This document shows positions 17,677-26,602 of a DNA stretch of 60,181 bases, in pieces. Each line of letters begins with the position of its first letter. Position 1 is the first letter of the stretch. The notes under the pieces are model-generated. The model was not told the DNA's origin, did not search any database, and was given only the letters and a program-made list of their open reading frames with translations. The position numbers and the translations under genes were made by a program. This stretch comes from Lentisphaeria bacterium (lineage in GTDB: Bacteria; Verrucomicrobiota; Lentisphaeria; Victivallales; UBA1829), in NCBI GenBank assembly GCA_003526375.1, contig DPDG01000051.1:1-60181 (forward strand), read 5' to 3'.

Positions 17677-20246
17677 TTGAAATGCATTTCCCCAAAAGAT
17701 TCTCGGTTTTTATTGATTCTCATATCTTCAAAATTCGGCGACCAGAGTGAGAGTTCCGAATACATTCTGCCCCCGATTTTAAATCCTTCCCGCGCTACGT
17801 TCAGGCACCAGACGCTTCCCGGTACGGGTTGTGTCGTTTGCAAGGTGCTGTAAGGGATTGTGACCAGTGAATACCACAGACCGCCTTCCCGTCTGGTTCG
17901 ATAGCTCCATTTCCCGTTCCACAAGATATCGTCCGCATCGTATTTCGGGTGCAGAGGATCTTTGATCAGCCCGTAGGCACCGTCCCATGTGGAATTCTGG
18001 ACAGGATTCCAGATAAAATGAAAGAACTTTTCGCGCATTCCGTCAGGATCAATCATAATTTCCAGGCAGTCCGTTGCCCAAGCTGTGCCGTCCTTGCCGA
18101 CAGGATTGTATTTTTTCTCAGGAGCCAGTTTGCTGATGAATGCAAAATAAATATTATCTTTATCATACAGCACTTTGAATTTGCTTTTTTCCTTGATTTT
18201 TCCCAGTTGAATCCCATTCAGGTGATTCCATTCAGCCTTTTTCCAGTTTCCCGATTCGAATTCATTGAATTCCGGAATAGAGGACGTGCGGAGGACGGTC
18301 AAAGAGGATACTTTTGCTCCCGGCAGATAGTTGATTTTTTGCAGGGCATCCATATCCCAGCAGAATGGCGAACCGATGGAAGCGCTCAGGCGTCCGTTGC
18401 TGAGCAACATGTTCATGGGCGGATTTCCGAATATCTGCAGTTCCGGCCATTCAGGAAAGCCTTTGATGCGTTTTTTGGCATCATAACGGTCCAAGACAAA
18501 TTTTCTGAATTGTTTGACTCGCAACACCAGATGCTCAAAATTTCCCGAATTGGGTGCAGCCTGATAGTGCTGATATTCATGGAGCGCCAGCAACAAAGTC
18601 TTGAGGTAGTCAAACTCCAGCCGGACAAGTTTCAGGCGCCGTATCGTTTTGAGATTCCGAGCATTCCGCTCTGCTGCCGCGAGTTTGCTTTCCAATGTGT
18701 TCAAGATCCCAACCGGATACAGTGCTGTCAGAAGGGCACGGGGATCGCGCGGCAACAGGCTGGCGATAGTCGAGTCGCCGGAAATTTCGCTGTCGCCAGC
18801 CAAGCGGGAATAGATTGCGACCTGTCTGTTCAGCAACTCATGAAACGCGCGCATCGGGACATAGACTTCATTATACGCATACCGGTAATATTCATCAGCC
18901 AGCTCTTTCGCACTGACATTATCCCGTTCCAGAGCCTGACCGAAGCAATAGTAGATCGGGCCTTCAAGACCGAAATTTTCCCCGAATCCGCAACGGTAAA
19001 CCCCTTTGATTCCGTATTCCCGGAACATGCGGACCTGATCAATGCAGTACTCTGGTGTGCGTTTCGGAGTAAAGCCTGGCTGATTATAACAGCCCCAGTT
19101 GTATATATATGCAGTAAATCCGCCATCGACCCGGTATTGACTCCATCTGCGGAGATTGCTTTCCGTGTAGGTGCAAAGTTCAATGATGACATTCGGAGGA
19201 AATTCACGGAAACTGACTGGTGGACGTGCCGTATCCACATAAGCCAGGATATGAAGCTTTCTGTCTGGAAACTCTCGATACAGTCGTTCGGCAAGCTTTC
19301 TGTGGACGAACCAAATCTTCTCTCCGGGAGTGGATCCGCCGAGTTTTGCGCACTCTGGGCAGAGACAGGGAATGTAACCATCCGTTTGCGCCAGCTGGAC
19401 AACCTTTGCACCATCGGCAAAGCGACGAAGAATTTCCTGATAAAAAAGTTCCTGCACCTGTGGATTGGAGATACAGAGATGCCCACCTGCCGCAGAACGC
19501 TTACCGCCTTCCTCCATACGGAAATACTCAGGATGTTTTTCCGCATACAGTGAGGCGCTGACAGCGCTGTAGTAAGAATGTCCGCCGTAACTGTAAAAAT
19601 CGCCATATCCGTAAGAAGCGTTCGCATAGTCATACATTAGTTCTGTCGGGCGCCCGGCTGCAAACAGAAGCAAGGGCTGTATTTGGTCCACACCCTGCTT
19701 CAGATTCAATTTCTGAAATGCAGGTGTTGTGGTTCCTGTTTCACCTGGCATCAGGAAGCGACTTCCGAGATAGCGTCGCATGAATTCAACTGTGGCTTTG
19801 ACTGACCCCAGTTTGCAACGGTAGTGCCGGTACTCCTTCCTTGTGACATGGCGATTGGTATGAATCGAAACCAGACGATCACATCCGGCTAGAAAAACAT
19901 TCTTTCCAATGACCGCAATGACACTGTTGAAATTCTGAAACTCCGATGCTTTGATCCCGTTTTTCCGGGTCATTGCCGTATCTCCGATGTAGATACCTGG
20001 ACGTTTCGGATTGCGCGACGATTCCAGTACCACTGGCAACATGACATTGCCACCTTCCTGAAACGCTTTTTGCAAGGCAGACGCTGCCTCTTTCAGATAT
20101 TCCGCAGTTTCCTCGGAGTCGCTACGGTCCGGCAAAACGATCTGATAGTCCGATTTGCCGGCAGAAACAATTTCCAAATTCTCAGCTTTCAAAATACCGC
20201 CGTAGCAAAACAACAACAGACATACAAGTTGCACATATTCTTTCAT
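17673..20246 (-). CDS. Secreted DUF4838-like protein with C-terminal CBM9-like domain
   Basis: 857 residues, signal peptide (cleavage near GGILKA). The layout parallels the downstream paralogue: N-terminal alpha/beta domain, DUF4838-type barrel with C-x-C-x2-C at 294-299 right after LAQTDGY, helical linker, then a CBM9-like domain from about 690 (NIYFAFISKLAP, WATDCLEIMIDPDG, WYSLVTIPYSTL). Preceded by an AGGAGG-like ribosome binding site, it follows the pseudopilin gene after about 100 bases. It is predicted to act outside the cytoplasm on polysaccharide. Duplication followed by divergence of this pair probably widened the substrate range (inference). Confidence 0.85.
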   Translation of the reverse strand: MKEYVQLVCLLLFCYGGILKAENLEIVSAGKSDYQIVLPDRSDSEETAEYLKEAASALQKAFQEGGNVMLPVVLESSRNPKRPGIYIGDTAMTRKNGIKASEFQNFNSVIAVIGKNVFLAGCDRLVSIHTNRHVTRKEYRHYRCKLGSVKATVEFMRRYLGSRFLMPGETGTTTPAFQKLNLKQGVDQIQPLLLFAAGRPTELMYDYANASYGYGDFYSYGGHSYYSAVSASLYAEKHPEYFRMEEGGKRSAAGGHLCISNPQVQELFYQEILRRFADGAKVVQLAQTDGYIPCLCPECAKLGGSTPGEKIWFVHRKLAERLYREFPDRKLHILAYVDTARPPVSFREFPPNVIIELCTYTESNLRRWSQYRVDGGFTAYIYNWGCYNQPGFTPKRTPEYCIDQVRMFREYGIKGVYRCGFGENFGLEGPIYYCFGQALERDNVSAKELADEYYRYAYNEVYVPMRAFHELLNRQVAIYSRLAGDSEISGDSTIASLLPRDPRALLTALYPVGILNTLESKLAAAERNARNLKTIRRLKLVRLEFDYLKTLLLALHEYQHYQAAPNSGNFEHLVLRVKQFRKFVLDRYDAKKRIKGFPEWPELQIFGNPPMNMLLSNGRLSASIGSPFCWDMDALQKINYLPGAKVSSLTVLRTSSIPEFNEFESGNWKKAEWNHLNGIQLGKIKEKSKFKVLYDKDNIYFAFISKLAPEKKYNPVGKDGTAWATDCLEIMIDPDGMREKFFHFIWNPVQNSTWDGAYGLIKDPLHPKYDADDILWNGKWSYRTRREGGLWYSLVTIPYSTLQTTQPVPGSVWCLNVAREGFKIGGRMYSELSLWSPNFEDMRINKNRESFGEMHFK

Positions 20247-20352
20247 ATAATCCTCCTATGATATTTTTTATGACAAGTTTTCTGAAAAGGGTGCGAAAAG
20301 CAGATACGTGGTAACTGCGGATTCCGTGCAATTGTTTTTCAAAAAAAGATTT

Positions 20353-21141
20353 TCAACCTTTCCAATCCGGCCATGTATCGGTGGGGTTGCGCCTTATCGG
20401 CTGGTAGAATTTGCATTTCCAGGCATTTGAGGTGTCGATATTGTTGGATGGAATCTGGTATGGCCCCATTAATTGAATATGAAGATCACCGAAAAGCACA
20501 TTGGCTTTGTTGTTGTGGCGGAATGATACAGTCCCGTCATTGCGGTTGCCTCCCTTTATAAGAGTATTGTAATTATAATTAATGTAATAGGTTTCCAGCA
20601 TGAAACTTAATCTGGACGGGTAATGAATTCCAGACCATTTAGGATACCTGGGGGTATAGTCCGCAATGTTGTCGCGATTGGATACGAATTTATTCAGACC
20701 ATATGACAAATATTTATCGTTGACCCCTATCCCATCATCAAACTGCTTCCACGAATGAGATGGACAGGCGTTTTTGCGATCGATATATTTTTTCCCGCTT
20801 TCGATGAAAAGTCCTCCAATCACCCCTTTCTGGTTGATCTTGAGATAAGAGTTGAAAAAGCCACCATCGCTGGTTCTTGACCAAAACCATTTTCCATACT
20901 TGCCCATGCTCAGAGGAAGAGCGTAATCATTGTAATCATCGGAATAATAGCGTGAGGCCAATCCATATTGCTTTAGAGTGTTTGCACAACTTGTTGTCCG
21001 TGCCTTTTCCTTTGCAATATTCAAGGCTGGAAGCAACAAACCTGCCAGAATCGCAATGATTGCAATTACGATCAGAAGTTCTATTAGTGTGAAATTTCCG
21101 ACTTTTCCCGGATGATTTCCGACCATTACCTGTGTTTTCAT
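20353..21141 (-). CDS. Pseudopilin-like protein, module ii
   Basis: 262 residues. The ATG at 21141 follows AAGGAGC and gives a leader of about 15 residues before FTLIELLIVIAIIAIL; the residue before Phe is Asn with Gly two positions back. The +5 Glu is present. Near the C-terminus H-X9-D is present (HNNKANVLFGD) but followed by Leu where Gly is usual. The body contains YYSDDYNDYALP, the segment that follows the N-terminal helix in all five pseudopilins of the window. It lies between the regulator (31 bases upstream) and the DUF4838 pair. Confidence 0.9.
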   Translation of the reverse strand: MKTQVMVGNHPGKVGNFTLIELLIVIAIIAILAGLLLPALNIAKEKARTTSCANTLKQYGLASRYYSDDYNDYALPLSMGKYGKWFWSRTSDGGFFNSYLKINQKGVIGGLFIESGKKYIDRKNACPSHSWKQFDDGIGVNDKYLSYGLNKFVSNRDNIADYTPRYPKWSGIHYPSRLSFMLETYYINYNYNTLIKGGNRNDGTVSFRHNNKANVLFGDLHIQLMGPYQIPSNNIDTSNAWKCKFYQPIRRNPTDTWPDWKG

Positions 21142-21172
21142 GATGACATTGCTCCTTGTGTTTGCGTTTATA

Positions 21173-22261
21173 TTAAAATGTATCATTCAGTTCGATACGG
21201 TAATCCGTGTAATATTTTCTCTGATCTGTATCGCTGTTTTCAATCAGTGCTTCAGCAGCCTTGCTGCCCATTGTTTCAGGATTGATTGAGATACAGGTCA
21301 GTCTTGGCGATTCATTGTGTGTCAACTCAAATCCGCCGTAAGTCAGAAGTGCAAAGTCCTTTCCCGGATGGAACTCTCTTGCAAGGAGTTCCGTGCAGAG
21401 ACGTCGTCCCAGAAAATCATTGAGTGAAAACAGAAAAGTCTTATTTTTTCTGCTAATACAATCCGCAATTTTCCGGACAAGCTTGATATTGGCTGCGATA
21501 TCTGATGTACTGTATTTTTCCTGAACATGAATGATCTTTGCCGGATCAATTCCGGAAACCAGAAGTTTTTTCTGAAAAGACCGAACCAGTAATTGCTGAT
21601 CCGCAGTACCGACAACCGGACAGATAATGAATTGTTCCGCATTTGTTTTCAGCGCCAGCAACGCTGCTTCATTACCGCACTCAGGAATGGGCGGAGAGAC
21701 CGTTTTTACTGGCAGTTCACTCATGCGGCCGAGCAGAACCGCAGGAGTGGAGCCGCAAGCTGGTAGCAGATATTTTTCAAGCATCTCATCCGAATAGCGC
21801 ATATCAAAAATAACTCCGCCCGGTTTTTTGAATGCGGCGATCTCGGCAGCCATTCTCTCTACTTCCGCTACGGTCGGGACTCGTCCACTTAAGGAGACCG
21901 CTGACGGAGGTATGTGCAGAGCAAATCCGCACTGTACGCAACGTAGCATGATACCGCTGATGATCCGGTTGCCGAAGTTATCATATTCGTTGTAAGATAC
22001 CAAAGGACGAAAAGCGCAGAACAGGACATTGTTGCGGGATTTCGCTTCCGGTGGAGCTACAAAATAGCCGGAACCGTCATGGCGGACAATGATTTCTTCT
22101 GCCGCTAGTTCACGGAATACACGCAATGCGGTAATATGACTGACATTATAGCGTTCTTCTATTTCCCGGACAGACCATACCCGGTCTCCCGGCTTCAGAT
22201 CGCCATTACTGATCGCGGTGTGAAGTTCTTCTGCAATAGTACGGTATATTGCTTTTTTCAT
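21173..22261 (-). CDS. GntR-type regulator with LacI-like sensor domain, module ii
   Basis: 362 residues. The ATG at 22261 starts MKKAIYRTIAEELHTAISNG, the usual first helix of GntR winged-helix domains, followed by VWSVREIEERYNVSHITALR and the wing DGSGYFV. From residue 75 on it resembles a LacI/periplasmic-binding sensor (GGVIFDMRYSDEML, FLFSLNDFLGRRL, LLTYGGFELTH). It has its own strong promoter and leads the operon with the pseudopilin and both DUF4838 genes. Probably a repressor relieved by a sugar released by those enzymes. Confidence 0.88.
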   Translation of the reverse strand: MKKAIYRTIAEELHTAISNGDLKPGDRVWSVREIEERYNVSHITALRVFRELAAEEIIVRHDGSGYFVAPPEAKSRNNVLFCAFRPLVSYNEYDNFGNRIISGIMLRCVQCGFALHIPPSAVSLSGRVPTVAEVERMAAEIAAFKKPGGVIFDMRYSDEMLEKYLLPACGSTPAVLLGRMSELPVKTVSPPIPECGNEAALLALKTNAEQFIICPVVGTADQQLLVRSFQKKLLVSGIDPAKIIHVQEKYSTSDIAANIKLVRKIADCISRKNKTFLFSLNDFLGRRLCTELLAREFHPGKDFALLTYGGFELTHNESPRLTCISINPETMGSKAAEALIENSDTDQRKYYTDYRIELNDTF

Positions 22262-22298
22262 GCTTACCACTATCCTGGTTTTTATGTTACTGGTATAT

Positions 22299-22327
22299 AT
22301 TATAATGCATGCTTTATAAAGCGTCAA
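22299..22327 (-). promoter_or_regulatory. Promoter with palindromic operator for module ii
   Basis: Minus-strand TTGACG (22322-22327) and TATAAT (22299-22304) are 17 bp apart. A perfect 12-bp palindrome, GCTTTATAAAGC at 22311-22322, fills the spacer and touches the -35 box, a good place for a repressor. The regulator gene starts 38 bases downstream. Confidence 0.78.
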
Positions 22328-22402
22328 GGTCTTTTTTAGAAAAAAAATTAAGAAAAATAGTTTTCATGGTAAAACAAAAGGTGCTTCACAGCAATTTCTC
22401 TT

Positions 22403-22432
22403 TTGCAGGATATACAATGCAGACGGTATATT
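22403..22432 (+). promoter_or_regulatory. Candidate promoter for the envelope lipoprotein operon
   Basis: TTGCAG (22403-22408) and TATATT (22427-22432) are 18 bp apart, about 120 bp before the first gene. A second possibility, TTGAAA with TATTTT 17 bp later, lies nearer at about 22491-22519. The remaining intergenic sequence from 22328 holds no gene. Confidence 0.4.
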
Positions 22433-22550
22433 CGTTACAACTTGTTTGCAATTTTGCATGAAAAATATTCCGGAGTCTGCAAAGATCGCTTGAAATTGGA
22501 GTCCATACCGGATATTTTACCGGATGAAATATCAGCCGGGAGTGGAGTAT

Positions 22551-22898
22551 ATGAAAAAATCAGTTGTAATTGTTGCCGGAGTGATTGTCCTGCTGGCGCT
22601 TCTGCTTGCCGCTTTTCTTCTTTTCATCCCGGAACGCAGGATTTATGCACAGCCCGGCGCCGCAATCTCAAAGCAGGAACTGGAAAGTGCCGATCTTGCG
22701 AAAATCGCGACTCGCGGTCTGCGTGATCGCGGCATTGAAACGAAATGCGCCATGGTGAAGCTGGACGGAACATTTCCCGACGGCTCGTACCGGGTGGTGC
22801 TGGTTCTCAGGAACGGGCGCGAGATGAAAGGACGTCTGTACAAGGAACGCAGCCGTTTGAAGATCGCGGTGGATGTCATCAGTGTCTTTGAATCATAA
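22551..22898 (+). CDS. Small membrane-anchored hypothetical protein
   Basis: 115 residues. The ATG at 22551 is preceded by GGGAGTGGAG and starts with one strong membrane helix (VVIVAGVIVLLALLLAAFLL); the rest is soluble and presumably periplasmic. It ends with an alternating basic/hydrophobic strand region (RLKIAVDVISVFES). I do not recognise the family. It opens the operon of exported CsgG/LpoB-like proteins, 16 bases ahead of the next gene, so an envelope role is likely. Confidence 0.75.
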   Translation: MKKSVVIVAGVIVLLALLLAAFLLFIPERRIYAQPGAAISKQELESADLAKIATRGLRDRGIETKCAMVKLDGTFPDGSYRVVLVLRNGREMKGRLYKERSRLKIAVDVISVFES

Positions 22899-22914
22899 CA
22901 CGGAGGAATGAGAA

Positions 22915-23769
22915 ATGTTGGCGATGATAAAAAGAGGATTTGCCGTATGTTGCATGGCGGCTGTGTTCGGACTGGGGGCGGCGGATGCGCGGAAAGCGCC
23001 GGAGGCGGAGACGGCTCCGAAAATGAAGATCGCGGTGCTGGATTTCACCTGCATCGATCTCGTCGGGCAGAAACTGCGTTTGATGAAAGACAAACCGTTG
23101 GATACCGCTTACAAAGGGATTCTCAGCAATGCGGACCGTCAGAGCATCGACGACCGGATGCAGGGGTTTGTGAGAATGATTGATGCTCGTGTCGCCGGTG
23201 CCGGCGCAATGACGGCAATCGGGCAGGGACTTCAGGAAAATGCCCGTGACCGTGCTGCAAGAGAGGCTCTGGCAAGGAAGATTCTGAATTCAGAACAGCG
23301 TCCCGTTGTAATCGGCGCGGAATATATGGCCGGTTATCTGGGGGAATATCCGGAGACTTTTTCTCTTGTGAACCGGGAGGGAATCGAATCTGCGTTGAAA
23401 TCTCTGGATTTCGGGCGCGCCCAGACTGCGGATGACGCCGATCAGCGGATTCGGGAATTCTCCGAAAAAAGCGGGGCGACTCATGTCCTGATCGGAACGG
23501 TTGCCGATCTGAAAACGGAACATAAGAAATTTTCCGGTTACGGCGTCAAGACGGACCGGGTGAATTATTCACTGGATGTGCTTGTGAAAGTGATTGACCT
23601 CAAGACCAATCAGATTGTATTTGCAAAAATCGTCACGGGGGAACGCTCCCTGATGAATACAAAATTTGCGCAGACGGTCAATGATTCGCTTTTTCAGGAT
23701 CTCATGAAAGATGCGCTCAGGCAGACCGCTGAAGCGATGAATGCACGTTTTGCCGTGGATAAAAAATAA
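22915..23769 (+). CDS. CsgG-like exported protein
   Basis: 284 residues with a signal peptide (cleavage near GLGAADA). After it come MKIAVLDFTCID and a late VLIGTVADLKTE strand followed by VDLKTNQIVFAKIVTGE, the core fold of the CsgG/LpoB superfamily of outer-membrane secretion and assembly factors. The middle part (85-130) is an insert with many Ala and Arg. No lipobox cysteine is visible, unlike true CsgG, so it is probably periplasmic. It starts after GGAGG and is followed within nineteen bases by a second CsgG-like gene. Confidence 0.72.
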   Translation: MLAMIKRGFAVCCMAAVFGLGAADARKAPEAETAPKMKIAVLDFTCIDLVGQKLRLMKDKPLDTAYKGILSNADRQSIDDRMQGFVRMIDARVAGAGAMTAIGQGLQENARDRAAREALARKILNSEQRPVVIGAEYMAGYLGEYPETFSLVNREGIESALKSLDFGRAQTADDADQRIREFSEKSGATHVLIGTVADLKTEHKKFSGYGVKTDRVNYSLDVLVKVIDLKTNQIVFAKIVTGERSLMNTKFAQTVNDSLFQDLMKDALRQTAEAMNARFAVDKK

Positions 23770-23787
23770 GAAAAGAGGGTGTGGATC

Positions 23788-25089
23788 ATGTGGAAATCGT
23801 TACTGTTTCTTTGTCTGTTTGTCGTCGGCGGCGCATTGGGCGCGGCGACGAGGGAAAAAATTGCGGTGGCTTCGGACAACCGCGCGAAGCTTTCTGAAAA
23901 TGAGATTCAGGCTCTCACCAGCCGGATTGAGGCGAAACTCAATGGAAAGTTCAATGTCGTGACCCGCTCCGCTCTGGAGGCGATTCTCCGTGAGAATCAG
24001 TTCCAGACGGAATCGGGGCTGGTCGATGACCGCGGGACTCTGGCGCGTTTCGGCAAGGTTTCCGGTGTGAATCTGCTCCTGCATTATACCGTGGCGAAGC
24101 TCGGAAATAAATACACGATGAGTTTCATGCTTGTCAACTGCACGACCGGGGAAGTTGATGCGGAGAAAAAGGCGGTTGTCGATGCCGTTTCTTTTGCGCA
24201 ACTGATTGCGCGTATGGAGATTGCGCTGGATAAAATGGGGCTTCTCGCCAAAGGCGCGGATGCCGTCCGCAAGCTTGCAATCCTGCCTGTGAAAGTTGCC
24301 GGCAGAAACATTTCCCCGGCGGATGCCGCTGCTTTCGGGAGCAAGCTGGGCAGTTCGCTTCGGGGAAGCGGCGCTTTTGAACTGCTGGAACGTGCCGATC
24401 TCGACAAGATCGTTGCGGAGTCCGGAATGGTTGATTTCGAACTCGCGGACAGCGGGCAGTATTCCAGGATTGCGCAGATGTCCGTGGCGGACGATATTCT
24501 TGTTTTGAACCTGACGCGCCTGGAGAACAATCTGATCTCAAGTTCGACGCAGATTGCCGGAACCAATTCCCGAATCGTGTCGACCGTTCAGGCGAATTTC
24601 AAGCTGCTGGAAGTGAAGACAGGCAAAGTCATTGCCTCCGGAGATTTCAAGTTCACAATGCGCTCCACGGAAATTCCCGCTTCGGAGAAACGCGACTGGA
24701 CCGCCGCCGATTATACGAACGCACTTCTTGACCGCGCCGTTGCCGCTTTGACCGGAACCATTCTGGAGCAGGTCGATCCGGTGCTCGTCGCCGGAGTGGA
24801 CGGCGGGCAGGTCTATCTGACGCGCGGCTCCCTCGGCGGCGTAAAGACGGGAGATGTTTTCCTGGTTTATGCCAGGAGCGCGGGGATCGTGCATCCTGTG
24901 ACGAAAAAAGTGATCGGGCAGGCGGAAAAGATGGTGGGAACGGTCCGTGTGAATTCCGTTCAGCCGGAGTTGAGCACTGCGTCGATCGTGACCGGGAAAG
25001 CCGCTGATTTTACAGTTGGCGCCGCTTGCCGGAAACAGGCGCAGGCTCCTGCCGCACAACCGCCGCCGGCGTATCCGATGGCGCAGTAG
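23788..25089 (+). CDS. Two-domain CsgG-like exported protein
   Basis: 433 residues with a signal peptide (cleavage near GGALGA). It holds two CsgG-like units: residues about 20-140 (KIAVASDNRA, FNVVTRSALEAILREN, CTTGEVDAEKK) and 155-300 (KLAILPVKVAG, FELLERADLDKIVAESG, LEVKTGKVIASGDF). The C-terminal 100 residues (GGQVYLTRGSLGGVKTGDVF) look like the small beta-barrel found at the end of FlgT-type proteins. The last residues are Ala/Pro/Gln rich. The ATG at 23788 is chosen over an in-frame GTG three codons upstream because of its spacing to GAGGG. Probably part of an outer-membrane assembly machine. Confidence 0.75.
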   Translation: MWKSLLFLCLFVVGGALGAATREKIAVASDNRAKLSENEIQALTSRIEAKLNGKFNVVTRSALEAILRENQFQTESGLVDDRGTLARFGKVSGVNLLLHYTVAKLGNKYTMSFMLVNCTTGEVDAEKKAVVDAVSFAQLIARMEIALDKMGLLAKGADAVRKLAILPVKVAGRNISPADAAAFGSKLGSSLRGSGAFELLERADLDKIVAESGMVDFELADSGQYSRIAQMSVADDILVLNLTRLENNLISSSTQIAGTNSRIVSTVQANFKLLEVKTGKVIASGDFKFTMRSTEIPASEKRDWTAADYTNALLDRAVAALTGTILEQVDPVLVAGVDGGQVYLTRGSLGGVKTGDVFLVYARSAGIVHPVTKKVIGQAEKMVGTVRVNSVQPELSTASIVTGKAADFTVGAACRKQAQAPAAQPPPAYPMAQ

Positions 25090-25102
25090 GAGAGGGCAGG
25101 GG

Positions 25103-26587
25103 ATGGCTGGAAAAAGGACAGCGGGACGTCTTGCGTTGTGCCTGACGGGAGGCATTGCGCTTCTGCTGTTATCCGCGTGCGGCACGGTTTACACTCAGGC
25201 TGATCAGGAGCATGTCGCGGGGCTTTACTATTCCAACCGGCTGGATGAGGCTTCCGTGAAAGCGTCTGAAATGAGCGATGAATTTCAGGGGGAGACCGGC
25301 GGGAATGCGCTTCTCTGGCATATCGAAGCCGGGTCGGCAAACATGGATGCGGGAAAATACGGGGAATCGCTCAAGCATCTCCGGCGCGCGGAAAAGCTGC
25401 TGTATCTTCATGACTCCCAGGGGAAACTGGATTTGCAGTCCCCCGGCAGGGCGTCTTACAGCGGATTCCGGAGCGACCGCATTCTCTTGAGCATGTTCAA
25501 ATTTTTCGACTATCTCTCCAAAGACCAGTTCGAGGATGCCCTTGTGGAGATTCGCCGCATGAGGCAGAGCCAGTACCGGTTTCTGCTGAATGATGCGGAC
25601 AAGGCGATGCTGGAATACAACCGTAAGAATTCCGGCAGGGATGTGCCGCCTTACCGGATGAAGACGGAAGTTTTTGACGATAAGACAAACAATTCCGCGT
25701 TCGGGCTGGTCAAGGTCCTGCCGGATTATCAGGAATACAACAGTCTGCGCCGCCCTGTTTACAGCGCGATGTTTCATCCGCTGGCGTTTTATCTGTCCGC
25801 CGTTGCCTATTACTGGGATAATGACTGGGATGAAGCCGCGATTGATCTGAAGTATCTTTATGAAATGCAGTCGGGAAACGAACTCATCCGGAGGGATTAT
25901 GCTACCGTCCTGAAACTTCTCGACGAGCCGTATCCGGACAGTTTGAAGAATGCCGCCCCGTGGAGTTATTCCCTTTGCGACGATATTGTGTTCGTAATCG
26001 TCGCCGACGGGCGTGCTCCCGCATGGACAACGCGTTCCGTTTCCTTTCAGATTCCGGGCATGGTGCCTGCGAAATGGCGGTTCCCGATTCTGGAAAAGGC
26101 GTCTTCCATGCCTGCAAGCACCGTGACGGTTTCGGCGGGCGGCAGACAGGAACCACTGTATGCTCTGGCTGATCTGCACCAGATTTTCAATGACGAATAC
26201 TGGCAACTGACGATGCCGGAGATGATCCGCCGCGCCGTGAACGCAATCAGGAAACAGACGCAGGCGCATACCGCCGCCAAAGCTTCTCTTGCCGCCGCGA
26301 TTGCCGCTCCTGATTATGAAGGAAAGGCAATCGCCGTCGCCGCCGCTGCCGCCGCTGTCGCAGCAACCAGAGACATTTCCATGAACGATTCCGACTGGCG
26401 GCGCTGGGCGACGGTCCCGCGCCGTTTCATGGTGACGCATTTTCCGATTCCGGAAGACCGGAAAGTTACGCTTGCTCTTGACCGGACACAGACGGTTGTG
26501 CTCAAGCCAGAAACGCACCGTGCCGTGATTTTTATTCGCAAACTGGATAATGCCTATGTCCCGCATGTATGGGAATCAAGCGATTAA
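25103..26587 (+). CDS. COG3014-like lipoprotein
   Basis: 494 residues. The ATG at 25103 gives a lipoprotein signal peptide with lipobox LLSAC. The body has TPR-like helices (YSNRLDEASVKASEMSDEF, YGESLKHLRRAEKLLYLHDS, WDEAAIDLKYLYEMQSGNEL) and a beta-rich C-terminal third. This resembles the COG3014 proteins encoded next to LpoB and YcfL in gamma-proteobacteria, which is the neighbourhood seen here. An Ala-rich stretch (about 415-450) precedes the last domain. It is likely anchored in the outer membrane. The precise role of COG3014 is not known. Confidence 0.8.
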   Translation: MAGKRTAGRLALCLTGGIALLLLSACGTVYTQADQEHVAGLYYSNRLDEASVKASEMSDEFQGETGGNALLWHIEAGSANMDAGKYGESLKHLRRAEKLLYLHDSQGKLDLQSPGRASYSGFRSDRILLSMFKFFDYLSKDQFEDALVEIRRMRQSQYRFLLNDADKAMLEYNRKNSGRDVPPYRMKTEVFDDKTNNSAFGLVKVLPDYQEYNSLRRPVYSAMFHPLAFYLSAVAYYWDNDWDEAAIDLKYLYEMQSGNELIRRDYATVLKLLDEPYPDSLKNAAPWSYSLCDDIVFVIVADGRAPAWTTRSVSFQIPGMVPAKWRFPILEKASSMPASTVTVSAGGRQEPLYALADLHQIFNDEYWQLTMPEMIRRAVNAIRKQTQAHTAAKASLAAAIAAPDYEGKAIAVAAAAAAVAATRDISMNDSDWRRWATVPRRFMVTHFPIPEDRKVTLALDRTQTVVLKPETHRAVIFIRKLDNAYVPHVWESSD

Positions 26588-26602
26588 GGAGGAGACGCTT
26601 TT

